From the NCBI GenBank assembly GCA_033977485.1, contig CM066993.1, positions 66,752,864 to 66,816,863 on the forward strand: DNA of 64,000 nucleotides. The letters run 5' to 3'. Source of the DNA: Hydrangea macrophylla (Eukaryota > Streptophyta > Magnoliopsida > Cornales > Hydrangeaceae). Both the position numbers and the translations under genes were made by a program. The notes beneath the pieces were generated by a model. The model saw only the letters and a program-made list of their open reading frames with translations. It made no database searches and was not told the origin of the DNA. This document shows, piece by piece, positions 35,258-46,886 of this stretch. The first letter of the stretch is position 1. Every line of letters starts with the position of its first letter.

Positions 35258-35418
35258 TGTTGGAAGAAGAGAAACCGAGAGAATTTCTGCCGCTGTATTT
35301 TGATCAGTACGCAAGTCCGTTGGTCGCCGAGATTATGAAAAAGATGGGTTTCTTCCCAGGCATGGGGCAGGGTAAAAATCATCAGGGTCTACCAGAGTTT
35401 CCAAGGATCCTCACTTAG
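35258..35418 (+). pseudogene. G-patch-like segment between protease and RT
   Basis: The sequence MKKMGFFPGMGQGKNHQGLP resembles a G-patch (glycine-rich RNA-binding motif), which Tat-lineage polyproteins carry after the protease. It is followed by stops and a linker. Confidence 0.6.
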
Positions 35419-35529
35419 ACTCACACTCATGGTCTGGGTTATCATTCATAGAAAAAAGAGCTGAGAGAGAAGAAGAAGGCAACTGACGCACCATTGGACC
35501 CTTACCTAAAGATGCTCAATTGATACTTT

Positions 35530-37650
35530 GTGAAGGAGGGAGAGGATTTCCCCTTTTGTGGCTTCCCAGCACCATGGGTGGATCGGAAAGACAATTGTTT
35601 AAAGCCAGGGTTTGAGATCTTCTTCCCCCACGAATTCTCTGAGTATCAAGATCCATATCTACAGGTGCCCGTGAAGTCAGCTGCTGCTACGGATTGGATT
35701 GGTGCTCTGGATGGTTCAGTCATGAAGAACCTGTTGGGCGAAGAAAGCATGAAAACCGAGGGAACGGGCCAAGAAAGGGTCATGGAAGACAAGGCCGAAA
35801 AAGAGCATGCTAAGGGTTGGGTACAAGAGGAAGAACCGAAAAAAGAAGAGATGGAGGAGATTACCAAGATAGGGGATCTGGAGGAATGCTTCATCACCGA
35901 TCTCGAAGGGGAAAACAAGAAAGAGTGGGTTTTCAAGTCTACTGATAGGTACCCCCCACACCCAGAGTCTGTAATGGCCCAAATGAGGCGTCTTTCAATT
36001 TCCATGTCTATTGTAATCACTCCAAAGAAAATCAATGAAAGTATGACTAATTCTGCCTACTCGAATGTGCTTAATGAATGTGATGAATGTGATGATCATG
36101 AAATACCAAATGAATTGCAAAAATTAATCGAAAAAGAAAAAGAATCTTCATGTAAGATCATTGAGAACACTCTAACGATCAATCTAGGAAATGAAGATAA
36201 TCCTCAAAATGTTTTTATTGGCTCTACACTTAGCAAAGAAGAAAGCAAAGAATTAATCAATCTATTAAATGAATTCAAAGATGTTTTTGCATGGTCTTAC
36301 AGAGATATGCTAGGTGTCGATCCGAAAATAGTTCAACACCACATCCCCCTCTTTCCCAATTTAAAACCTGTAAAACAAAATTTGAGGCGAATGAGGCTTA
36401 AATGGGCACTCAAAGTCAAAGAGGAAGTTGAAAAGCAATTGAGAGCCTGATTCTTAATGGTCACCGAGTATCCAGAATGGATCGCCAATATAGTGCATGT
36501 TCCGAAAAAAGGACAGTCGTGTTAGGGTTTGTGTCGACTTCCGGGATTTGAACAGAGCCAGCCCTAATGACAATTTTTCTTTACCTCACATTAATGTGTT
36601 AGTGGACAATACTGCAGGGCACGAGCTCTTGTCTTTTATGGATGGATTCTCAGGGTATAATCAGATTCTAATGGCGCCCGAGGATAGGGAGAAAACCACT
36701 TTCATCACACCATAGGGCACGTACTGCTACAGGGTGATGCCGTTTGGGCTTAAAAATGCGGGCGTAACTTAGCAGCGAGCCGCTACAACGTTGTTGCACG
36801 ATATGATCCATAAGGATGTAGAAGTGTATTTGGACGATATGATTGTAAAATCTAAGGAGAGGAAAGGACACTTGGGTGCATTAAGAAAGTTCTTCGAAAG
36901 GTTAAGAGAATTTAGAATGAGGCTGAACCGTCAGAAGTGCACCTTCGGAGTCACTACCAGAAAGTTATTAGGGTTTCTCATCACTCAGAGAGGGATAGAG
37001 GTGGACCCGACCAAAATAAAGGCTATAATCGAAATACAGCCGCCCAAGAATGAGAAGGAATTAAGGGGATTTCTAGGTAGAATACAGTTCATAAGCCATT
37101 TTATCTCAAAACTCACCCTTACCTATGACCCTTTGTTTAAACTGGTTAGAAAAGGAGAAAAGTTTAAATGGGATACCTTATGTCAACAAGACTTCGAAAA
37201 AGTCAAAACCTACCTTCAAAATCCGCGTGTCTTATCACCACCCTTACCCGGAAGACCTTTACTGTTGTACCTTTCCGTATCTGAAGATTCAATGGGGTGT
37301 ATGTTGGCCCAAGAAGGAGAAGAGGGGCACGCAGAAAGAGCCATCTATTACTTGAGCAAAAGGATGACTGGATACGAGTTAAAATATTCGCCTTTAGAAA
37401 AAGCCTGTTGGGCTTTGGTCTAGTGCACCCGTCATCTTAGGCACTACATGTTGGCCTTCCCCGTAACCCTGATATCCCAAATGGACCCACTTAAATACCT
37501 GTTTGAGAAACCCGTGTTGACCAGTAGAATTTCCCGATGGACCATGATGCTAGCCGAATTCGATATCAAATATGTCACTGCCAAGTTTGTAAAAGGAAGA
37601 GCTGTCGCTGAGTTTTTAGCCAATCTCGCCATAGAATCCGAGGATAAGGA
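35530..37650 (+). pseudogene. Tat reverse transcriptase and first RNase H (broken)
   Basis: An acidic linker (35530-36200) leads into the RT. Motifs seen: LLNEFKDVFAWSYRDMLGVD, then after a frameshift near 36485 VRVCVDFRDLNRASPNDNF, LSFMDGFSGYNQI, VMPFGLKNAG, and the catalytic VYLDDMIVKS near 36828 with both aspartates kept. The thumb (KLLGFLITQRGIEVDP) and connection to RNase H follow, with YYLSKRMTGYELKYSPLEKA and, at the end, FVKGRAVAEFLANL. Stops near 36448, 36714, 36770 and 37421 break it. Confidence 0.9.
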
Positions 37651-37683
37651 AGAATTTAAGTTTCCTGATGAGGGAGTAATGGA

Positions 37684-38080
37684 GGTGAAAGAGGACTTGT
37701 GGAAAATGTACTTTGATGGAGCAGCCAACCAACTAGGCTACGGGGTTGGAATCATTCTCATAGCACCCGATGGGACCCCCACCCCATTATCTGTCAAACT
37801 CAAGTATGACTCAACCAGTAACACGGTAGAGTACGAAGCATGCATAATAGGAATGAAAGCGGCATTGGCTTTGAAAGTCTAGAGGATTGATGTTTTTGGA
37901 GATTCTAACTTGATCATATCTTAAGTTCGAGGTGATTGGAGGGTGAAGCACGAGAAATTAAGACCCTACTATGACTATCTGGAAAGTTTAAAGGTGCAGT
38001 TTGAGAAAATATCATTCTATTACCTCCCCCGTGAAGAGAATCAGCTAGCCGACTCCTTAGCCACCTTAGCCTCAATGATA
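37684..38080 (+). pseudogene. Second RNase H domain of the Tat element
   Basis: WKMYFDGAANQLGYGVGIIL, then EYEACIIGMKAALAL, VFGDSNLII and REENQLADSLATLA give the D-E-D-D layout of a complete cellular-type RNase H. A duplicated RNase H after the first one is diagnostic of the Tat lineage. Stops near 37880 and 37922 interrupt it. Confidence 0.85.
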
Positions 38081-38329
38081 CAAATTCCCTCAGGAACTAC
38101 CATGATCCCGCTATCCATAGAAGTAAGAAATCAGCCTTCGTTTAAAATGATCGCAGCCATAGAAGAGGAGAGTGAGCTGCCTTGGTATGAGGATGTATGG
38201 AACTTCATTAACAGGGGAGAGTACTCCAATGGAGCCTCGGAAAAGGACAAAAAGGCAGTGCGACTATTCTCCGCGCAGTTTGTGATCTACGCGGATAAGC
38301 TGTGGAAGAAATCCTACACCGGGTATAAT

Positions 38330-39425
38330 TTGGAATGCTTGTACGGGAGGAGGCCAAGAGAATGATGGAAGAAATACATGAAGGAGTGTACGGGCCCCAC
38401 ATGAACGGGCACATGCTGGTGAAGAAGATAATCTGGCAAGGATATTATTGGATGACCTTGGACAAAGACTGCTGCGAGTATGTTCGGAGGTGCCATAAAT
38501 GCCAAATCCATGCGAACCTGATGCACACCTCCCCGTCTCAGCTCTATAGCATGACTACGCCTTGGCCGTTTTTTGACTGGGGTATTGATATTATTGGTGA
38601 GATAGTCCCAAAGGCCTCCAACGGGCACCGATACATAATCGTAGCAATTGATTATTTTACCAAGTGGGTAGAAGTAGCCTCGTATGCGACTTTGAAAGCC
38701 AAGGATGTGGTGAGTTTCATTGAAAAGAACATAATTTGCAAATACGGGTCCCAAATGAGTTCATTTTTTATGACGGTAGTCATTTCCAAGGAGAAGTCAT
38801 CCCGCTGTTAGAAAAGTATAAGATCACCCGTCACCAGTCATCTCTATATAGATCGCAAATGAATGGGGTGGTAGAGGTAGCAAATAAGAATGTCAAAGCG
38901 ATCTTGGGGAAAACGACAGACCCATATAAGGATTGGCATGAGAAGCTTCCATTTGCGCTATGGGGATACCGGACTTCCGTGAAAAATTCTACAGGAGCTA
39001 CACCGTATTCACTAGTTTATGGGATGGAAGTCGTCCTTCCCGTCGAGGTGGAGATACCCTCTCTAAGGGTTTTTGCCGAATGTGAAATAACTGAGTTATA
39101 ATGGACACGGGGGAGGTATGAGAAATTTATGTTGCTTGATGAAAATAGGTTGGCCGCAATAAACCATACTTGGGGATATCAGAAGAGGATAGCTTGAGCT
39201 TTCAACAAAAAGGTCCGTCCAATGAAGCTTGTTGAGGGCGACCTGGTTCTCAAAGAACTGAAAGTGCCTGTTTATGACCCCAGAGGAAAATTCAAACCCA
39301 ACTGGGTCGGGCCATACATCATTAAGACTCTCCTCTCTGGAGGAGTGACCTATCTTATGGACCTGGACGGGGTTGAATTTAAACAACCAATTAACCTTGA
39401 TCGCCTCAAGAAATACTTTGCTTGA
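38330..39425 (+). pseudogene. Tat integrase (broken, catalytic Asp lost)
   Basis: The zinc-binding HHCC region (HEGVYGPHMNGH ... CCEYVRRCHKCQIH) is intact, as is the first catalytic Asp (FDWGIDIIGEIV). Two frameshifts (near 38340 and 38750) follow. At the second catalytic site the sequence is FIFYDGSHFQGE, where Tyr occupies the expected Asp position. The Glu in VVEVANKNVKAIL remains. The C-terminal PNWVGPYIIKTLL part ends at a stop at 39425. Confidence 0.88.
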
Positions 39426-40100
39426 AACCACTTCTTTCAAAGCCTCCTACATTGATGAACTACGCTTGACTTGATTCCCGCTAGGGGATACATAGGCAAC
39501 CTGCTCGGTTCGGTCACTAATAATTGACTAAATGGCACTTTCTGTCAAGCCTTAAATCGAACTATTGCGGACCTGATATCCATTCGAGGATAAGTAGGCG
39601 GGATCTCGAAAGCCTTCAGTCCATGAAACCTAAAAAGAAAAACCATGTGCTAACTAGGGGCAAACTTGCGTTTGCCCGGAACCACTTCGAAGCCCCAAAA
39701 CCAGGGGCAAACTTCGTTTGCTATCCGAAGAACCCAGATATTTACTTTAAACCCGTCTCTGGATCTCCTGGCTATTAAAATAAGTACTATAAAAGAACAA
39801 ACAAAAATTCATGGTATAGAATGATTAAAACTTTAGGCAAAACTCAAAGCAAAGTAAAGAGCCAAGAAAAGACATTAAAAGAAAAATTTTCATAGCTTAA
39901 AAGATTAATCGGTAGAGTGAACACTTTGATTAAACATGTCAGAACATTTCCTAAAGAGAAGAACACTCTTTGAGAAGAGAAATGAGAAGAATCACATTCA
40001 AAAGCGTAAAAGGATAGGCAGGACTTGTCTGAAATTTTACAAAATAAAGCTTGGTCCTGTTGTTTTGCTTTCATCCATGTATGTCTGCAAAGTCTGTCCC
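39426..40100 (+). other. Tat 3' region, proximal part
   Basis: Non-coding. It contains two copies of the lineage-typical motif GGATAcaTAGGCaaCC / GGATAaGTAGGCGGGA and inverted gggcaaact/agtttgccc pieces near 39655-39725. A similar GGATACGTAGGCAGC lies near 46702. Confidence 0.65.
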
Positions 40101-40104
40101 TGGA

Positions 40105-41126
40105 TCAGAGTTTGGATTTGAAGAAGGTACTCAGTAGTAGGCATGAGCAAAAAAGAGTTGACACTCTGTCATACCAAGCCTCAATGAAAGCCTTCACAAT
40201 GGAAGGGTGCATGATCGAACCCCTCGTGAAATCAGCAGTAATAGCCTCAGTAATATCCTGGAGAAGCCCATACTGATGAACCACCCGGCCAGGAATATAA
40301 AAAGTGGTAGCATGCAAGCCAGGCATCCAGATACCAGATCGCCCGGGAAGCCGTACGGCTATGGAAATGTAAGACCATTGTAGGCAGATCCAACAGATAT
40401 CACCAGCAGAAAGACCTCGGAGCCAACCAAGCCAAGCATCGGCAGAACGGAATAGGCGGTGAACCTCCATATGGTCGTAGGGAAGTGACCCGCGAAGGTG
40501 TGAGGGGTGTATGAAGAGATCAAGGCGCTCCATGAGCCAAACCTGTAAGATGAAGGGTGCCCCCGAAGATAACATAGCCCCAACAGTGTGGGCACGGTCC
40601 AAACCAATCAAGGTTTCACCAAGGATCAGCATAATGGCGCTCTTCATCTCCCGTAAACCGTAAACAACGGGAATGAGAACATCAGAAGATAACTGAAAGA
40701 AGAAGTAAGAAAGCATGGCTATCGATAAAGCACTACGCCGAATGACTTGATACCCACCGTCATAAGGATCCCCCATCGGAGAGTAGACGGAAGAAAGGCG
40801 TTCAAAGTTAATTTGTCGGTCTTGAACAAAAAAGCTTGCTACGTTTCAAGATGTGTGAAAGAGAACAGCGAGGTCCTAGACATACCCGGCCTGTGCTAGA
40901 GGAACTATCGGATCCGCAAAAGGATTAGTGTGCAAAATAACGCTAAACTCCTCAAATAAGGGGCAGATCTCTTGGAAGCCAAAGAGAAAGACGTGGAGAG
41001 AAGGATCCCAACACCGAATGGCAGATTGAAGCAAACCTTCATTTAGAATCATCCGTCGGAAAGAGATGAGATCATTTAGTCTGAACACTCAAAGTAGAGC
41101 CTGTCAATGCCAGAGAGAGTATCCAT
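40105..41126 (-). pseudogene. Antisense gene 2: PMD-like protein (broken)
   Basis: On the minus strand, opposite to the element's own genes. A probable ATG is at 41126 (MDTLSG), a one-base shift near 41088, then a frame with ISFRRMILNEGLLQSAIRCW, FGFQEICPLFEEFSVIL, LSYFFFQLSSDVLIPVVYGL, ETLIGLDRAHTVGAMLSSGA and LQVWLMERLDLF. These resemble the plant mobile domain family, found in plant cellular proteins and carried by some Mutator and gypsy elements. Stops near 40879 and 40834 break it. Upstream lie a TATA-like CTATTTATAG (41221-41232, minus strand) and a palindrome cluster. Its role in the element is unknown. No introns are obvious. Confidence 0.68.
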
Positions 41127-41220
41127 CCATGGGAAAAGGACTTGGGAGCTAATGGGAGCCATTTGATAATAGGGTGAATGGGAGGAAAGAGTGTTTTTAC
41201 GGAATTGTAAAAAAAGTAGG

Positions 41221-41232
41221 CTATAAATAGGA
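41221..41232 (-). promoter_or_regulatory. TATA-like box for antisense gene 2
   Basis: On the minus strand CTATTTATAG lies about 95 bp before the probable ATG and about 20 bp after the palindrome cluster. Confidence 0.45.
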
Positions 41233-41248
41233 GCAGAACTGCCCAGAA

Positions 41249-41385
41249 CATGGGGCGGCGCTCAATAAAGCATAACAGCACTCTACGAAGTGCCGTGCGA
41301 CAGTCCGTGAATGCCGTACGACATTCACTGACTACCGTCGCGACATTCACTGAGTGCCGCTGAAGCCTAACCGAGTGCCACTTGG
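41249..41385. promoter_or_regulatory. Palindrome cluster upstream of antisense gene 2
   Basis: Five to six imperfect units of the same type as in the LTR, for example CGACATTCACTGAGTGCCG at 41341-41359 and related units at 41297-41340. Confidence 0.75.
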
Positions 41386-41807
41386 AGTTTTATTTTGGCC
41401 AGGATGTGTTTGTAATGTTTTCAGCCCACCTGTAAACAAAAATTGAATAAAAACAATAAAACATGTGCATCATGCAGCATATGCAACAATACCAAGCTAT
41501 GGTCACAATCATTCATTCATTCATTCACATGGATAAGTGATAGAAGCGGAACAATGCTCACAAGATCACAGAAAAATAAAAAGGGCTAAAATGAAATAAA
41601 AGGACCAAGCCATGGTCCTACATACAATGAGCAATAGTAAGAAATAGAAAAAGTGAAAAGCAATCGCAATAAAGTAATGCAGATGCCTATCCTATCTCAG
41701 CTATCCAGGAACCATCATAATAATAAGTGAGTATATATGCATACAGTCATCCAAGTATGTGAATCCTTCCCAAAACACTCATAAATAAAAAAGAGGGAAA
41801 AGTAAGG
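41386..41807. other. Spacer between the two antisense genes
   Basis: AT-rich, with (cattcatt)n near 41507. It is upstream of gene 2 and downstream of gene 1 on the minus strand. No coding signal. Confidence 0.6.
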
Positions 41808-44594
41808 TCAGCCCCGGCCTCGAGTTTGGCGGGTCACGCGTCTGAGGCGCTCCTCCTCTGACTCTGTGTCTCTTCCGCTACCACCTCTGCCATTGCCTTT
41901 GCCTCATCCTCGACCGCCACTGCTGCCTCCATCGCTGCCTCTGCCTCATCCAGCAGTGCTACCCCCAAGGGCATCACTAAGGCTAATGCCGAACTGCTGA
42001 AGTCGCTGCTGAAGCTCTCCTACATGTCGGGCCAAAGCCCCAATCTGTTCCACTTGAACGGAAAAAACAAATCAAATTACCAAGTAGTATTTAAAAGTTG
42101 AAATGCCAAAAGCGAGCATAAGTAAAAAGGAGCATTTATTTTTCACCAAAGCTCTCGTGTGAGCCTCAGCAGCCGCCCGCGCCCTGTCAGCCTAAGTCAA
42201 AGAAAGAAGGGTTAGAACGTCAGAATGAGAACGCAAAATTTAAAATAGAAGGCAAGTTTTAAAGATTACCCTCCACTCTCGGCCATAGATCCTCTCTCTT
42301 ATGCTGTGAGCGTAGAGTAAGCCCTCCTCTGCATAGTCCCGCTAAACATGATCGTACTGGAGTGGAATGGTAGGAGCACCCGCCTGAAATCTAAGGATCG
42401 TGGTCGTACCCCGCTTGCCATAAGAGTCCGTCCTAAGGCTCCAATCCCAAGGAGGAAGAGCTGGAGCCCGAGCCGCAGCAGGAACATGCTGCAAAGAAGA
42501 AAAATGAATTCAGTAAGAAGGTGTGCATGTATGGTTAAGAATTAAAAGAAAGGATAAAAGAAACTCACCCAAGTCACTTCCATCAGAGGGAAGTTCGGCA
42601 TCAGCTTGGCGGCCCAGAAAGCTGCATACCCGTCTGGAGGCTCCACGAAACCTTGAATAGAGGATCCAGCCAAGGCAATCGTGAGTACGGAACCCTGAAT
42701 GGTCCTCGTAGCCCTCATCGACTCAGGTGGGGGATGCGGCATGAAGAATGACTCAACATCCAAAGACTGCCTGTTCACCCTTTCCCCTAGATATCACTCT
42801 CGGCCCTCCGGACCCTCTAACAAAATCCTCTGTGGGTCATACCCAGCTGATTCCCGTATCCCCTGGGAAGCATCGGGTAGCACGTCGAGCCAAGGCTGCC
42901 ATCGGAAGTGCGACTCTTGTAGATTCATAAAGAAATTCCTAAACGAGACAAAATCATGAGCCCTAGTCTTTCGCCCCATTCGCTCCTTCACCCACTTCAG
43001 ACCCTGAGGCATAATGAGGGCGTCCACCGGTCGTTTCTCAGGCGACATCATATATAGATACTCGTGGGACCAAATCTGCAAGAAAAGAAAAAAAATCATA
43101 AGTTTCAGGGTTCATAATTAAGAGACTGAAAGGAAAGCACAAGGTTTAAATAAGAAATAGTAGAAAGGAGAAGTATACCTCCCACGCTCTCCAGAAGCCG
43201 CCTGTGGAAGTCGACCGGTCTTGAGAAATCTCTCCCATATGCCTGTACAGGACGGCTAATCCTGTATCGGCCCAGTCATACTAGTAAATCTCTCCTATCT
43301 GCTCCAGGGATCCCAACAGCACCACAGAGATCCGATCACCCTTAGTGCTCAGTAGAGAGCACCCCAGCACGTACATGATAAAGCCCCGGGCCGTCTGCTC
43401 CTTTGTAAAACCCTGCTGGCCTCTGAAGGTGTCCATGAACCACTTAGCTGTGACCAAGGGCTCCTCTGGGGCGACTCCTAGAAGTGGCTCGACTCGGTCC
43501 CACTCGGTCACCATGTCCAGGTAACGGAGGCACTCCCCCCCGAAAGGGATCCCAGTGATCGTAGAGAAGTCCAAAGGGGTCATCTTCATCTCCCCGAACG
43601 AGAAGTGGAATGTGTTGGTGGTGTCCCACCACCGCTTGGAGAGCGCATGAATCTGCCTTAAATCATTAGAGCTCTTCGTCAGGAGTTTGACGAAGTCCCT
43701 AAAACCCGCGACGTTTACGAGCCCCTTCATGGTCTTGCTCAACTCCTCATACCAGGCAAAGCCGTGAGCTAGGCTGTCGTGTCCTTTCAGCACGTCGAGC
43801 TGAAGCTGCAAAAAAAATTGCAAGGTTCAAATGTCAGCAAGTGAATGAAAGAATGAAAGGAAATAAAGAAACAAAGAGTGAAAAAAAAAAAGAAAAGAAA
43901 ATAATAATAATAAAAGTAATAATAATGAAAGTGCAGTGATAATAAAAGAGGAATGAATAAGGAAAGGAGTGAAGAAGAAAGTGTTCAAAGTACTTAAGGG
44001 ATTTCACAAAGTTTGAAATTCACTTTCTTGATAAAACATAAATATTCAAATCAATTTTGAGCGAGTGAAAGGGCGATTGTAACACTCGAAAAATTCATAG
44101 GCATAATGGTCATTATTCATGAAGAATGTTTGAAGTCTTGATCAACATGCATCGCATTCAAAAGTCTTGGAGAAAAGTTGAAGGAAAAATAATGAAATTG
44201 ATACAGGTGAACCATTCGTAAAATTCACAGGCACATCATTCATTTTCATATGAAGTTTTGTCTCTACATTCATAAAGTTCATAGGGAGTAAGATAAAGAA
44301 TACAAAAAAATTGAATGAGCATTGAATAAAGCATTTGAAACGCTCGAGAACGCTACAAGCACAACATTTGCATTCATAATAAGGTGTGTGAAGTTGTGTT
44401 GATTGTGCATTGCATTCATGAGGTTCATAAGGAAAAATAAATACAAGAAAAGGAAATTAGGGAGGAGCGTGTACCTCGTGCTTGAACGCGCGGGCAGACA
44501 AGTGTGCATCCCGGTCCCGGAGCAAGAATGATGGATCGGGATGAGGGGTAGCCACGTACTTGGCCTTCTTCCTGCTCCTCAAACTGCTAGCCAT
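41808..44594 (-). pseudogene. Antisense gene 1: spliced plant mobile domain (PMD) protein
   Basis: A six-exon gene on the minus strand inside the retrotransposon. Exons are 44475-44594, 43179-43805, 42569-43075, 42270-42488, 42147-42191 and 41808-42044. All junctions are GT-AG and every exon is a multiple of three (120, 627, 507, 219, 45, 237), giving about 584 codons. It starts MASSLRSRKKAKYVATPHPD. Exon 2 holds the PMD core (FRDFVKLLTKSSNDLRQIHA, ALSKRWWDTTNTFHFSFGEM, DFSTITGIPFGGECLRYLD). The tail is a short coiled coil (ELQQRLQQFG) followed by a Gly/Arg/Ser-rich end. In-frame stops in exons 2, 3, 4 and 6 look like single substitutions, several consistent with C-to-T change. The PMD family is known from plant cells and from some transposons. 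Its function here is unknown. Confidence 0.75.
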
Positions 44595-44812
44595 GACCTA
44601 TCACAAGAAAAAAGGAACGGAATGTTAATCCTTTAAAAGAATTCAAGAAAACAACAAAAATAAAGAGAGTGTTGAGATTATGATTGAGTGAAACTGACCT
44701 GTGGACCCTCTAGGTCAATGCAAGAAAAATGGGAAAAATCTCCAGAGGATTTTGGATTAGAGAGATTGTGAAGAGTGAAATGAAAATGGGTTGAAAACCC
44801 ATGTTTAAGCAA

Positions 44813-44950
44813 TCTGCCGCTTAAACGCGACACTCAATTTTTGTGCCCGATAGTTGGTAGAGTGCCGGGCCGCACTCGCTGAGTGCCGCAGCGGCATTCC
44901 GTGAGTGCCGTTCGGTAGTTACGGATTGCCGCTTTTTTCAAGCATGTGCC
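44813..44950. promoter_or_regulatory. Palindrome cluster upstream of antisense gene 1
   Basis: Units CCGCACTCGCTGAGTGCCG (44871-44889), GCGGCATTCCGTGAGTGCCG (44891-44910) and TCGGTAGTTACGGATTGCCG (44912-44931), same type as in the LTR, about 220-350 bp before the gene's ATG. Confidence 0.78.
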
Positions 44951-45063
44951 GCGTTTGAGGCGGTTAGAAGATATTTTGTTTCCCCCCAAAATTCAAAATT
45001 GGGTCCCAAAAATTGAATTTGAACCCCCAGAATTTGCCCTCGTTATGCTTTCCAGGACCAAAT

Positions 45064-45590
45064 TGGCTCCCAATTTTGTGAAATTGAAATAAATTTGAGT
45101 CTGTTGGACTCCAGATTTTGAAAATTGAAAGAAATTTGAGTCTGTTGACTCCAGATTTTGAAAATTGAAAGAAATTTGAGTCTGTTGGACTCCAGATTTT
45201 GAAAATTGAAAGAAATTTGAGTCTTTCGGACTCTAGATTTTGAAAATTAAAAGAAGTTTGAGTCTGTTGACTCCAGATTTTGAAAATTGAAAGAAATTTG
45301 AGTCTGTTGGACTCCAGATTTTGAAAATTGAAAGAAATTTGAGTCTGTTGGACTCCAGATTTTGAAAATTGAAATAAATTTGAGTCAGTTGGACTCCAGA
45401 TTTTGAAAATTGAAAGAAATTTGAGTCTATTGGACTCCAGATTTTGAAAATTGAAATAAATTTGAGTCTGTTGGACTCCAGATTTTGAAAATTGAAATAA
45501 ATCTGAGTCTGTTGACTCCAAATTTTGAAAATTGAATGAAATTTGAGTTTGTTGGACATTTGAAATGAATTTGAGTCTGTTGGACTCCTG
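45064..45590. repeat. Tandem array of about 42-bp units (12-13 copies)
   Basis: Unit gactccagattttgaaaattgaaagaaatttgagtctgttg-type, 40-42 bp, with copies differing by a few substitutions or a lost GG. Because the spacing is near a multiple of three, long open frames appear on the minus strand, but these are a by-product of the repeat. Arrays in this location are known from Tat/Ogre 3' regions. Confidence 0.95.
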
Positions 45591-45618
45591 AATAATCAAA
45601 ATATGATTAACTCCAAAG

Positions 45619-46278
45619 TTTTGGGAATATAACAGATTTAAATTCTCAGTCCTCGCAACAGATTTGCGTAGGCCTCGCTCTTGGGAATATAACAGATTTA
45701 CATTCTCGGTCCTCACAACGAATTTGCGTAGGCCCCACTCTTGGGAATATAACAGATTTATATTCTCTGTCCTCGCAACATATTTGCATAGGCCACGCTT
45801 TTGGGAATATAACAGATTTATATTCTCGATCCTCGCAACAGATTTGTGTAAGCCCCGCTCTTGGGAATATAACAGATTTATATTCTCGGTCCTCGCAAGA
45901 GATTTGTGTAGGCCCTGCTTTTGGGAATATAACAGATTTATATTCTCAGTCCTCACAACAAATTTGCGTAGGCCCCACTTTTGGGAATATAACAGATTTA
46001 TATTCTCAGTCCTCACAACGGATTTGTATAGACCCCGGTCTTGAGAATGTAACAGATTTAAATTCTCGGTCCTCGTAACGGATTTGTGTAGGCCCCGCTC
46101 TTGGGAATATAACAGATTTATATTTTTAGTCCTCGCAATGGATTTGTATAGGCCCCGCTCTTGGGAATATAACAGATTTATATTCTCGGTCCTTGCAACG
46201 AATTTGCGTAGGCCCCGCTCTTGGGAATATTACAGATTTATATTCTCGGTCCCCGCAATGGATTTGCGTCAGCCAAGC
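45619..46278. repeat. Tandem array of exactly 60-bp units (11 copies)
   Basis: Unit begins ttgggaatataacagattta and continues tattctcggtcctcgcaacg. Period is 60 bp throughout without indels. Copies differ by scattered substitutions. Directly adjacent to the 42-bp array but unrelated in sequence. Confidence 0.97.
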
Positions 46279-46713
46279 CTTCGAGAAATTTCCCTCTGAT
46301 TGACGCATCATACCTCATCTAATAAAACATATGGCGTAGAGCAAATATGTCCAATGAGACCGAACGACTGTAGACTTTCAGAGCAAACTCACATTGACAC
46401 TGGGGTTTAAGTCACGAAGCGCTGCCCAGTCAATTGCATTTGTCCTTTGGCCGAAACGGTCGTGTAACTTGAAGAGAATTGACATGAGCATTGAGTAGCA
46501 TAGGGTATGAATTGATTCTAGGAACATCGAGATTCCATGATTTCGAAATCGTATCATTCACAGAGCATGTAATTGCATCAATAGTCATCATTTGCATGAG
46601 CACGTGCATCACGATAGGATAGGTGCATTCATTCGTATAGCTACTTGTATTTGTGTATGTTTGTCCCTGGCCCGAGCTACGTCTCGATCTGATTCCTGAA
46701 AGGATACGTAGGC

Positions 46714-46886
46714 AGCTTACCATTGAGCACGACCAACTTAAACTTTGCTACGCGCCTATTTTCTTTTGCAACATATTTTGTTTTTACCCAAATCTGACAG
46801 TTTGGTCAAAGGCTTGTCTTCACATAGGCTTCGACATTCACTTGTGACACGCGTTGCTTCACAAGCTTTGTCGAAGAGGGGCAAAC
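46714..46886 (+). other. Tat 3' internal tail with polypurine tract
   Basis: Ends cgaagaggggcaaac immediately before the 3' LTR's TATAGACACC; the GA-rich run is the plus-strand primer candidate. The preceding 170 bp recur at 28672-28843. Confidence 0.75.

Noticed and set aside
44964..46016. 350-codon open frame on the minus strand across the two tandem arrays
   Set aside because: It is produced by repeats with periods near or equal to multiples of three; the same repeats are also open on the plus strand. No start context or protein family.
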